A stretch of DNA of 64,000 nt from CAYRES01 sp964423425 (GTDB lineage Bacteria > Actinomycetota > Thermoleophilia > RBG-16-64-13), in the NCBI GenBank assembly GCA_964423425.1, contig CAYRES010000004.1, positions 62,001 through 126,000 of the forward strand, given 5' to 3'. Both the position numbers and the translations under genes were made by a program. Each line of letters opens with the position of its first letter. The stretch's first letter is position 1. Shown here piece by piece: positions 26,876 to 34,506 of the stretch. Under the pieces are notes generated by a model. It was given only the letters and a program-made list of their open reading frames with translations. It had not been told where the DNA came from and searched no databases.

Positions 26876-27985
26876 TCAGACCAGGCTGCTCGTGTCCCAA
26901 TCGGTGATGTAGGCAAAGATCTGATCCCGGAACACCGTCTTGGTGCGTCTGTCCAGCAGGTCGAAGAACGCCAGGCGCGCGCCTTCCACCGGACCTACAT
27001 CGCGGGTGAACTGTGCCCAAGTCACCAAGAGACCGGTACTCATCACGAAGTCGAATGCTCGCGCCCGATCGTCCAGCATACGGCGCGCAATACGGGCCAC
27101 CTCGAGCATCCCCTCAAGGGTTGTTGCGAGCCGGCCCTCTCCGAACTCGGGAAAGCGCTCCACCAGTATCATTCGCTCCACTCCCATATCCGGGAAGTCC
27201 ACTCGCAACGATGCCCAGCGCCGCAGGTAGGCGGCCGAGAGATCTCTCGTGCCCGGGTAGAGGGACACGTATTCTGCCGGGTTGAACGTCGCGAAAAGGC
27301 GGCAGTGATCGTGCTGAGTGACAACCTCGTTGTCTTTCTCGACCAGCACCAGAGCGCGACTTCCATCCAAAAGTCCGTGCAAGGCAAACCATATCTCCGG
27401 CCCCGTGGCGTTCATCTCTTCCAGCAGCAAGAGCCCACCCCATCTCACAGCTGTTGTTACCAAACCGTCCTGAAAAGCTACCCGTCCTTGCCCCACGGGG
27501 AGCAGTTTGCCGACAATGTCGTCGGTGGTCGAGAGGCCATGAAGGTTCATTCTGTACAGAGGTGCTCCGAGCAGTGCAGCAAAGCAGCGCACCGCCTCGG
27601 TCTTTCCCAGCCCCGTATGTCCATGGAGCGCAAGCGGAGTATCGCGAAGGTATGAGAGCGCGCAGCGGTAGAGGAGGCCTTGGTGATCGTGGTACCCATG
27701 GGCATGAGGAACGAGATTCTCGCGTCCCGCTACCATGTCGCCGGTCCAGCGCCGCAGCAGTACACCTCTTGCGCACTGGTCTCCGCGCTCGTCCGTGAGT
27801 AATGCCGCGAACAAGAGCCACCCATCAGCCAGGCTGTATGTGCGAAGAAGGGGTGACCGCACAGGTGTGGCACTCTTGCCGCCCGTGCGTGTGACGGCGG
27901 TGCTCAACAGTTCTTCCAGGCTTGACCCGGAGAGAGTCATCCCTTCAGCCACCGCAGGTTCGATGTGGCACTCGCCGGTCGGCAT
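26876..27985 (-). CDS. MoxR/CobS-type AAA+ ATPase
   Basis: AAA+ ATPase with Walker A GHTGLGKTE, a Walker B reading LLLLEEMN (Glu in place of the usual first Asp), and the sensor-1 LFATFNPAEY. It belongs with MoxR, CobS, CbbQ, NorQ and CoxD, which form rings that act with a VWA partner. ATG 27985 follows GGAGGAG; the frame is open to 28096 but lacks a ribosome site there. About 130 N-terminal residues precede the AAA+ core and match nothing I recognise. The VWA gene follows in the same operon. Confidence 0.85.
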   Translation of the reverse strand: MPTGECHIEPAVAEGMTLSGSSLEELLSTAVTRTGGKSATPVRSPLLRTYSLADGWLLFAALLTDERGDQCARGVLLRRWTGDMVAGRENLVPHAHGYHDHQGLLYRCALSYLRDTPLALHGHTGLGKTEAVRCFAALLGAPLYRMNLHGLSTTDDIVGKLLPVGQGRVAFQDGLVTTAVRWGGLLLLEEMNATGPEIWFALHGLLDGSRALVLVEKDNEVVTQHDHCRLFATFNPAEYVSLYPGTRDLSAAYLRRWASLRVDFPDMGVERMILVERFPEFGEGRLATTLEGMLEVARIARRMLDDRARAFDFVMSTGLLVTWAQFTRDVGPVEGARLAFFDLLDRRTKTVFRDQIFAYITDWDTSSLV

Positions 27986-28116
27986 AGCTCTCCTCCGTCG
28001 ACCGCCTCGATGGCGGCCCGAGCCGTATGAGCGTAGTTGAATCAGCGTAACCAGCCCGCGAAAGGAGCGCAAGGCTACGATCCCTCCTTTGGGCATCAGG
28101 GGACCAATGTGGTAGA

Positions 28117-28166
28117 GATATCACCCATATGGGTGATATCGGTCCTCTACTTTCTGATGGTATAGG
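28117..28166 (+). promoter_or_regulatory. Operator D (24-bp perfect palindrome) and promoter of regulator 2
   Basis: The palindrome at 28117-28140 has half GATATCACCCAT and contains TCACCC-ATAT-GGGTGA. It lies between the divergent MoxR and LuxR genes. On the forward strand TATAGG (28161-28166) sits 24 bases after the operator, as in operator A, with no good -35, which suits an activator-dependent promoter. On the reverse strand TATCTC abuts the operator as a weak -35 for the MoxR-VWA pair. This suggests autoregulation and shared control. Confidence 0.65.
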
Positions 28167-28206
28167 ATATGATGAGAACAGGTAATCACTGCTTCCGGGG
28201 GAGCAG

Positions 28207-29349
28207 ATGCTGGTCTGGTCTTGGAAATCGGGTAACGGACCGCAGCAGCGCCTCGGCCCTGGCGCTTTGCAGACCCAGACGGCCCTTGATGCGGGGTCGG
28301 GTGCGGACCTTGCGTCCTTCTTGGCTCAGCTACACAAGACACTCGACGTCGACGTTCTCCTTTCCACGTACATCTCCATCATCGGGGGATTTGTGCCGGC
28401 TCCGGCAGCCGCCATCTACCTCCTGGATCCCGGTACCGGGCGGCCTACGAGACTTGCCGCACAGGGAGCGGACGAGCACCTCTTTCCTCGGTTTCTCTCC
28501 GCCTACGAAACCGGCGGGCGCGAGTGCGATCCTGTCTACTCCCGTGTCAGCAAACAGCTGAAGATCACCTCGAGCAGCATGCTGCCGAAACGGGAGCGTT
28601 GGGAGAACCACCCCTTCCACCGCGTGCTCTCGGTCGGTGCGCTGGAGCACATTCTCGAGGCGCCGATAGTGACGTCGGACAAGGGACTGGTGGGAACCCT
28701 CAACTTCGGACGCTCCGGGACAGAACCTCGCTTCAGCGACGATGACGTCACCCTGGTGGATCGCATTGCGGAGCATGTCTCGATCGCGATTAGCCACGCA
28801 GCCGAAGTCACTCGACTGCGCGAGCGCGACGGAGCGATGGATGGGGTGTTCCAGGCACTCGGTACGGCCGTGATGATTACCGACTCCGCGGGGGAGATAC
28901 AGTTCCTCAACTTGTCCGCCCGCCACCTCTTTCAGGAATGCGAAACCAATCCTGCCCTGAAAACCATTGTCGCTGAGGGGCTGCGTCACAACCTCGAAGC
29001 TCTGACTGACCTATCTCGAGTGAGCCGATGCCTTCGCCTGCCTCCCCGCACTCTCAACCGTTCTCCGTATCTGACCATGAACTCGGTGGCTGTCGGCTCC
29101 GGCAGGGGGTTGGTTGCCACCTTCTGGTACCAGCCAGGTGAGAACCCAAGCTTTGAGTACCTTCATGATCTGCTCACCCCGCAAGAAATCAGGGTGCTGG
29201 AGATGCTGGCGCAGGGGCTTGAGAACAAGGAGATCGCGGAGTTCATGACCATCAGCGTCGACACGGTGAAGTCTCACCTCAAGCGCATCTTCGCCAAAAT
29301 GCGTGTTGCCTCGCGCACTCAACTCCTGAGCCAAGTCTTCTGCCGGTAG
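28207..29349 (+). CDS. LuxR-family regulator with GAF-like sensor (regulator 2)
   Basis: The 380 residues repeat the plan of regulator 1: a GAF-like domain (about 30-200, with IYLLDPGTGRPTRLAAQG and VGTLNFGRSGTEPRFSDDDV), a PAS-like segment (FQALGTAVMITDSAGEIQFLN) and a LuxR helix-turn-helix (LLTPQEIRVLEMLAQGLENKEIAEFM, then SVDTVKSHLKRIF). ATG 28207 follows GGGGGAG. It lies between the best copy of the shared operator and the hyuA2 operon, so it is the strongest candidate for the protein that binds TCACCC-N4-GGGTGA. Regulator 1 could bind the same or a related site. Confidence 0.88.
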   Translation: MLVWSWKSGNGPQQRLGPGALQTQTALDAGSGADLASFLAQLHKTLDVDVLLSTYISIIGGFVPAPAAAIYLLDPGTGRPTRLAAQGADEHLFPRFLSAYETGGRECDPVYSRVSKQLKITSSSMLPKRERWENHPFHRVLSVGALEHILEAPIVTSDKGLVGTLNFGRSGTEPRFSDDDVTLVDRIAEHVSIAISHAAEVTRLRERDGAMDGVFQALGTAVMITDSAGEIQFLNLSARHLFQECETNPALKTIVAEGLRHNLEALTDLSRVSRCLRLPPRTLNRSPYLTMNSVAVGSGRGLVATFWYQPGENPSFEYLHDLLTPQEIRVLEMLAQGLENKEIAEFMTISVDTVKSHLKRIFAKMRVASRTQLLSQVFCR

Positions 29350-29462
29350 GATATCCCGTTCCAGCGCCGGTCCGTGCTGGGGAACCCGCTGTCGGGCCGA
29401 TCTTGCTCGTGGGGTTGCGCCGAATCTCCTCTTGGCCTCCCCCGGCCGTGCTCTCACCGCTA

Positions 29463-29522
29463 TCACCCAAACGAGTAATCGACGAGGTCTACGCCCCTGC
29501 CTAGAATCGGCCTAGGTAGGGA
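29463..29522 (+). promoter_or_regulatory. Operator E and promoter of hyuA2 operon
   Basis: TCACCC-AAAC-GAGTAA (29463-29478) keeps one perfect half-site. TCGACG (29479-29484) abuts it as -35, a 17-base spacer follows, and TAGAAT (29502-29507) is the -10. An imperfect dyad, CCCTGCCTAG-N7-CTAGGTAGGG (29495-29521), covers the -10 and start. The leader to ATG 29700 is about 185 bases. This accounts for the first part of the 350-base gene-free interval 29350-29699. Confidence 0.7.
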
Positions 29523-29576
29523 CGAAGAGCTTGGTCGAGGGGAACCAGCCTCGATCCCACACGAGGGGGGAACGAG

Positions 29577-29603
29577 ATGTCCGCTTTGTTTGACTCCTCC
29601 TGA
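29577..29603 (+). other. Possible 8-codon leader ORF before hyuA2
   Basis: ATG 29577 begins MSALFDSS and stops at 29603. It is preceded by GAGGGGGG at 29563-29570, a better ribosome site than hyuA2 itself has. It overlaps the 12-mer GGGGGAACGAGA shared with the hyuA1 leader. It may be a translated leader or chance. Confidence 0.3.
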
Positions 29604-29699
29604 CCGCTCCAAACCGTAGCCTGCGGGGGCGGCCACGTGGTGCCGTATCGGGCTCCATCAGCGACAAGTGAACCGCACTATGAACTCATGGGGGAACAC

Positions 29700-31844
29700 A
29701 TGGCTTACAAGATTGGCATCGACGTAGGAGGAACGTTCACCGACTTCCTGCTGATGGCGGACGACGGGAGCTTCGAGGTTTACAAAGCTTCTTCTACTCC
29801 CCAGGATCCATCCATCGCCGTGCTCAACGGACTGACTCAGATGGCGAACGCCAAGGGAGTGAGTCTCGAGGAGTTTCTTCCTCAGGTCTCGTCGATCGCG
29901 CACGGCACCACCATTACCACCAACGCCGTACTTACAAGCAACGTAGCCAAGACCGGATTGATGACTACGGAAGGGCACCGTGACTGGCTCCAGACCCGCC
30001 GCGGCCTCAAGCCCAGCTGCTACGACGCCAAGGAAACACCACCCGAGCCCATCGTACCCCGCAAGTTGCGCCGCCCCGTGAAGGAAAGGACGGCTTTCGA
30101 CGGTCGGGAACTGGTCCCGCTCAGCGTGGACGACGTACTTGAGGCCGCCCGTGCCTTCAAGAAAGAGGGCGTGCAGGCCGTGGCCGTGTGCTTCCTGAAC
30201 TCCTTCGCCGATCCCGAGCATGAGAAGAAGGCGAAGGACATCCTGGAACGGGAACTCCCGGGCGTGTACGTCTCCGCCTCCAGCGACGTGTTACCGCAGG
30301 TGCGCGTGTACGAGCGCGGCTCCACCACGGTTTTCAACGCCGCCGTGGGCCCCATCCTTCGCAGCTACATCAACAATCTGCTGGACAAGCTCGAAACCAG
30401 CGGCTTTCAGGGCGTGCTCCTCATCATGCAGTCCAACGGCGGCATGATGTCGCCGCGAGTAGCCATGGACTTCGCTGTCAACACGCTACTCTCCGGCCCG
30501 GCCGGCGGCGCCACCTCCGGCGTGTTCTTCGGCGATATCCACGAGTGCAAGAACGTCATCACCATGGACATGGGCGGCACCTCCTTCGATGTCTGCCTCA
30601 TCCGCGAACGCGAACCGGAGATCTCCTCCGAGTTGGACGTAGCCATGTTCCGCATGGCCGCTCCATCCATCGGCATCTACACAGTGGGCGCCGGCGGTGG
30701 CTCCATCGCCAATGTGGACCACGACGGCATGTTCCGGGTGGGCCCCCGGAGCGCCGGTGCTTTCCCAGGCCCGGCCTGTTACGGCACCGGTGGGACCGAG
30801 CCGGCCGTGACCGACGCCGACCTGCTACTGGGTTACCTGGATCCGGACTACTTCCTGGGCGGGACCATGAAGATCGATCAGGAACTCTCCCGGCAGGCGC
30901 TAAAGACCCACGTGATGGACAAACTCAATCTCAGCGAGGAAGAGGCCGCCTGGGGTGTGTACAAGATCGTGAACAGCAACATGGCCCAGGCCGTGCGTGT
31001 CACCTCCATCAACAAGGGCTACGACCCACGCTCGGCCTTCCTGGTGACGGCCGGTGGCGCGGGCCCGGTGCATGCCTGCGCCATCGCCGATGACCTTGAG
31101 GCCCCCATGATCCTGGTGCCCAAGATCTCGTCGGTCTTCTGCGCCACCGGCATGTTGATCTCCGATATCAAGCACGACTTCGTGCGTGTGCTGCACATGA
31201 TCTTGGATCCCAAGAACATGGATGTACCCGGGTTCAACGCCCGCATGGAAGAGATGAAGCAGGAAGCCCTGGATGTTCTGAAGCGCGAGGGGATCGCCTC
31301 GGACCGCATCCAGCTCAACTACTGGGCGGACATCCGTTACGAGGGTCAGTTCAATGAGATCGCCACCCCGGTGCCCATGAAGAACGGGAGCCGCTTCGCC
31401 TTCGGCATGCTGTCCGACCTGAACGACGCCTTCAACAAGCGTCACGACACCCTCTTCGGCTACTCGCTGCCCGGCTTTACGCAGGAATTGATGTCACTGC
31501 GGCTCTCGGCCGTGGGCACGGTGGACAAGCCCGACTTCCGGGAGACCGGGTTTGTGGGCGAGGACGCCTCCCAGTGCATCAAGACCTATCGCGACATCTA
31601 CTGGGACGGCGCGTGGCTCGATGCCGCCGTCTACGACGGTCCCAAGATGGGACGCGGCCACAAGCTGGTCGGTCCGGCCATCATCGAGGAGCCGACCACG
31701 ACCATCGTGGTGCCACCGCACTGGCAGCTCTTCTGCGACCGTTACAGCAACTACGTCCTGAACCACGTCGGCATGTCCTTGGAGGAGAGCTTCCGCCTCG
31801 TGCGGTGGGACACCTGCCGTGAAGAACAGGCCGCAAAGGTTTGA
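29700..31844 (+). CDS. hyuA: HyuA-family ATP-dependent hydrolase/carboxylase subunit (copy 2)
   Basis: Second HyuA homologue, 714 residues, with KIGIDVGGTFTDF, IAHGTTITTNAVL, LLSGPAGGATSGV, ITMDMGGTSFDVCLI, VGAGGGSIANVD, GAFPGPACYGTGG and LVTAGGAGPVHACAIA. ATG 29700 is preceded by GGGGG at a spacing of five; an in-frame ATG at 29688 overlaps that site. It differs clearly in sequence from copy 1, for example at the Gly-rich loop (GPAGG versus GPACA), so the two pairs probably have different substrates. It opens a six-gene operon with hyuB2, a racemase-like gene, the mutase genes and an acyl-CoA ligase. Confidence 0.87.
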   Translation: MAYKIGIDVGGTFTDFLLMADDGSFEVYKASSTPQDPSIAVLNGLTQMANAKGVSLEEFLPQVSSIAHGTTITTNAVLTSNVAKTGLMTTEGHRDWLQTRRGLKPSCYDAKETPPEPIVPRKLRRPVKERTAFDGRELVPLSVDDVLEAARAFKKEGVQAVAVCFLNSFADPEHEKKAKDILERELPGVYVSASSDVLPQVRVYERGSTTVFNAAVGPILRSYINNLLDKLETSGFQGVLLIMQSNGGMMSPRVAMDFAVNTLLSGPAGGATSGVFFGDIHECKNVITMDMGGTSFDVCLIREREPEISSELDVAMFRMAAPSIGIYTVGAGGGSIANVDHDGMFRVGPRSAGAFPGPACYGTGGTEPAVTDADLLLGYLDPDYFLGGTMKIDQELSRQALKTHVMDKLNLSEEEAAWGVYKIVNSNMAQAVRVTSINKGYDPRSAFLVTAGGAGPVHACAIADDLEAPMILVPKISSVFCATGMLISDIKHDFVRVLHMILDPKNMDVPGFNARMEEMKQEALDVLKREGIASDRIQLNYWADIRYEGQFNEIATPVPMKNGSRFAFGMLSDLNDAFNKRHDTLFGYSLPGFTQELMSLRLSAVGTVDKPDFRETGFVGEDASQCIKTYRDIYWDGAWLDAAVYDGPKMGRGHKLVGPAIIEEPTTTIVVPPHWQLFCDRYSNYVLNHVGMSLEESFRLVRWDTCREEQAAKV

Positions 31845-31894
31845 GTACCGGAATGCGAGACCTCACGAATGAGACCTCAAAAGGGGGCGGCGCA

Positions 31895-33664
31895 ATGACC
31901 CAAGATTGCGAAGTCAAGCAGGTAGATCCGATCCTGGCTGCCGTCTTGGACAGCCGGTTCAACGCCATTGTCGATCTCGTGGCCGGTGCCATGATGCGGA
32001 CCTCCATGTCTCCCATCTTCGCCGAAGCTCGCGACATCGCCGCGGCCATCTTCGACAAGGACCTGCGGCTCATCGCTCAGCGCGACTGGCTGCCGGTCCT
32101 GGCAAGCAACTGCAGCGTGGCCATCAGAGAGATAGCCGAGTCGTGGGAGGGGGAGATCGAGGAAGGCGATGTCTTCATCCACAATGACGCCTTCGGCCGT
32201 AACAGCCACCAGCCGGACGTCAACGTGGCCAAGCCCATCTTCTACAATGGCCAGATCGCCTTCTGGGCCATGGCCAAGGGCCATCACGCCGACATCGGTG
32301 GCAAGGGGATCTGCGGCTATAACCCGGAGGCCAGCAGCTGCTGGGACGATGGGCTGGTGATCAAGCCGGCCAAGCTCTACATCGCCGGCAAGAAGAACCG
32401 CAGCCTGTGGGACTTCATCAAGGCCAATACCAAGCTGCCGGTGCTGGGTGAGGCAGACCTCAACTGCCAGATCGGCGCATGTGTCACTGGTGAACGTGCC
32501 CTGGTGGCACTGTTGGACCAGTACGGCGTGGACGCGGTGCAGGATTCGCTGGACATGATCATGGACGCTACTGAGCATGGGCTGCGGGCCAAGATCAGCG
32601 AGCTCAAGCCGGGCGTCTACTACGGCGAGAAGGCTATCGATGACGACGTGGTGAACCGCGGCATGCCGGTGACAGTGCGGGCGAAGGTGACCGTGGGCGA
32701 CGGCGAGATCGAGATTGACCTCTCCGACAGCGACCCGCAGGTGCCTTCTTACATGAACAGCACCTGGGGCAACACCTACTCCGTGTCTACCATGGCCGTG
32801 CTGTACTTCATGCCCGGAGACACCAAGCGAAACGCGGGCGCTCTGCGGCCCATCAAGCTCATCACCAAGAAGGGCACCTTCGTCGATCCCGAGTTCCCGG
32901 CTGCGTGCAGCATGTGCACGTGCTCCATGACGGAAACCATCTTTGAGGCCATCACCCTGGCTCTGGCCGAGACCAAGCCGGAATGGGCGACGGCGGCGCA
33001 CGGCAAGATGAGCCTGCACATCTCCTGCGGCCTCAACCCCAACAACCAGCGGCCCTTCGCCACCATCGATTTCGCCACCTGTGCTGAAGGATCCGGCGGG
33101 ACCATGGGCCACGACGGCTGGGCCATGGGCGGCCCCACTCATTGCATGGGCCAACTGCGCAGCCCAGACCCTGAGATCATGGAGATCGTGACCCCGGTGA
33201 CCGTGTGGCAGCTGGAGCTGACCGGCGGCCGTGAAGGCGCCGGCAAGTACCGCGGCGGTGTGGGAGCCAACTACAGGGTGGAGTACACGGCCGACGCGGA
33301 GTGCGTGGAATGCGGGCAGGGTCACGCCGACTACGCGGTGCCCGCCGGCCTCTTCGGCGGCGGCAATCCCATCCCCAGCGCGCCGCGTGTGTTACGCAAG
33401 GCCAATGGGGAGCGCGAGCGTATCCCGGTCAACGTCTTCTGGAGCGTCAAGGCGGGAGACATCTACGAGCAGGACATGCAGGGCGGCGCCGGCTGGGGTA
33501 ACCCCTTCGAGCGCGATCCGGAGAAGGTGCTCAAGGACTACGACGATGAGTTCCTGTCCGCCGCTGATGCCAAGGAGATCTACGGCGTGGTGATCAATGA
33601 GGCGGCCGGTGCCATCGACTGGGCTGCCACCGAAGCCGCCCGCGCGGCCGGGGCGCCCAAATAG
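31895..33664 (+). CDS. hyuB: HyuB-family partner subunit (copy 2)
   Basis: Second HyuB homologue, 589 residues. Recognisable parts are MMRTSMSPIFAEARDIAAAI, GDVFIHNDAFG, GHHADIGGKGICGYNPEA, LPVLGEADLNCQIGACVTGER, and GAGKYRGGVGANYRVEY. ATG 31895 follows AAAGGGGGCGG; an in-frame start at 31841 overlaps the hyuA2 stop region and has no ribosome site. It lies 50 bases after hyuA2. Function is tied to HyuA2 as an ATP-dependent amide hydrolase or carboxylase. Confidence 0.86.
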   Translation: MTQDCEVKQVDPILAAVLDSRFNAIVDLVAGAMMRTSMSPIFAEARDIAAAIFDKDLRLIAQRDWLPVLASNCSVAIREIAESWEGEIEEGDVFIHNDAFGRNSHQPDVNVAKPIFYNGQIAFWAMAKGHHADIGGKGICGYNPEASSCWDDGLVIKPAKLYIAGKKNRSLWDFIKANTKLPVLGEADLNCQIGACVTGERALVALLDQYGVDAVQDSLDMIMDATEHGLRAKISELKPGVYYGEKAIDDDVVNRGMPVTVRAKVTVGDGEIEIDLSDSDPQVPSYMNSTWGNTYSVSTMAVLYFMPGDTKRNAGALRPIKLITKKGTFVDPEFPAACSMCTCSMTETIFEAITLALAETKPEWATAAHGKMSLHISCGLNPNNQRPFATIDFATCAEGSGGTMGHDGWAMGGPTHCMGQLRSPDPEIMEIVTPVTVWQLELTGGREGAGKYRGGVGANYRVEYTADAECVECGQGHADYAVPAGLFGGGNPIPSAPRVLRKANGERERIPVNVFWSVKAGDIYEQDMQGGAGWGNPFERDPEKVLKDYDDEFLSAADAKEIYGVVINEAAGAIDWAATEAARAAGAPK

Positions 33665-33726
33665 CCACACACAGCATGGGGGCCGGGTATCCGGCCCGGC
33701 CTCCCCTCACAAGGACGGAGCGTTTG

Positions 33727-34479
33727 ATGAAGATCTGGTGCCAGCTACCGATCAGCATGCCCGAGAGCCACCCGGCGTACGAGCCCTACTATGCTCTCCT
33801 GCGTGCCGATTATGCCACCGTAAAACGCCCGGGCACCGAGGTCACTGTCAAGGACGTGCCGACCGGCTTGTCCAGCCCGGACGAGATCACGTACGTGGGC
33901 AACCGTTTCCGGAACGATCGGGAAATCCTCACCTCCATGCTGCAGGCCGAAGCGGAGGGCTACGATGCCGTCGCCGGGGCCTGCTTCTTCGACGGCGCCA
34001 TCCGTGCTGCTCAGCAGATGATGGACATCCCGGTGGTGGGCCCGGCTCAGGCTTCCATGCAACTGGCCATGCTGCTCGGCACACGCTTCGCCACCATCAC
34101 CTCCGATCCGCGCTGGATCCCGGAGATGGAAGCACACATCAGCGAGGTGGGGATGCGCGAGCACGCGATAGGGCCGAAGCTCATGCGCGCCATCACTCTG
34201 CCATCGGACATCTTCTTGGGATGCCTGGGCGGGGACTACCAGCCCGCCGTGGACAATTTCACGGGGATTGCTGAGGGCTGCATCGAGGACGGCGCGGATG
34301 TCCTCATCGCCGGCTGCGGCCTCCTGTCCCCAATGCTCACGGTTGCGGGGCTGCACGAGATCGGCGGCGTCCCGGTCATTGATCCCATGCTCGCATCACT
34401 GAAGTACGCAGAGATGCTTGTGGACTACAGACAAAGCGGATTCCCGGTCAAGTCCACGGCCGGCTCGCTACTGGCCTAA
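33727..34479 (+). CDS. Asp/Glu/hydantoin racemase family protein
   Basis: Cofactor-independent racemase fold using two Cys as acid and base. The pair is visible in AGACFFDGAI (first half) and LIAGCGLLSPM (second half). Length 250 residues from ATG 33727, which follows an AAGGACGGAG ribosome site. Its place right after a HyuAB pair suits epimerisation of a hydantoin or of the released N-substituted amino acid, but the family also includes maleate isomerases and decarboxylases, so racemisation is an inference. Confidence 0.83.
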   Translation: MKIWCQLPISMPESHPAYEPYYALLRADYATVKRPGTEVTVKDVPTGLSSPDEITYVGNRFRNDREILTSMLQAEAEGYDAVAGACFFDGAIRAAQQMMDIPVVGPAQASMQLAMLLGTRFATITSDPRWIPEMEAHISEVGMREHAIGPKLMRAITLPSDIFLGCLGGDYQPAVDNFTGIAEGCIEDGADVLIAGCGLLSPMLTVAGLHEIGGVPVIDPMLASLKYAEMLVDYRQSGFPVKSTAGSLLA

Positions 34480-34506
34480 CAATCCACGAAGGAGGTGGAG
34501 GACCTC

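Noticed and set aside
24929..27985. Call as cobaltochelatase CobS-CobT
   Set aside because: The pairing is similar, and a B12 enzyme is nearby, but no cobalamin synthesis genes are present and the HELGH motif does not fit CobT as I know it.
28117..28140. 24-bp palindrome as a terminator
   Set aside because: It is AT-rich at its ends, lies between divergent genes and shares its core with three other promoter sites, so an operator fits better.
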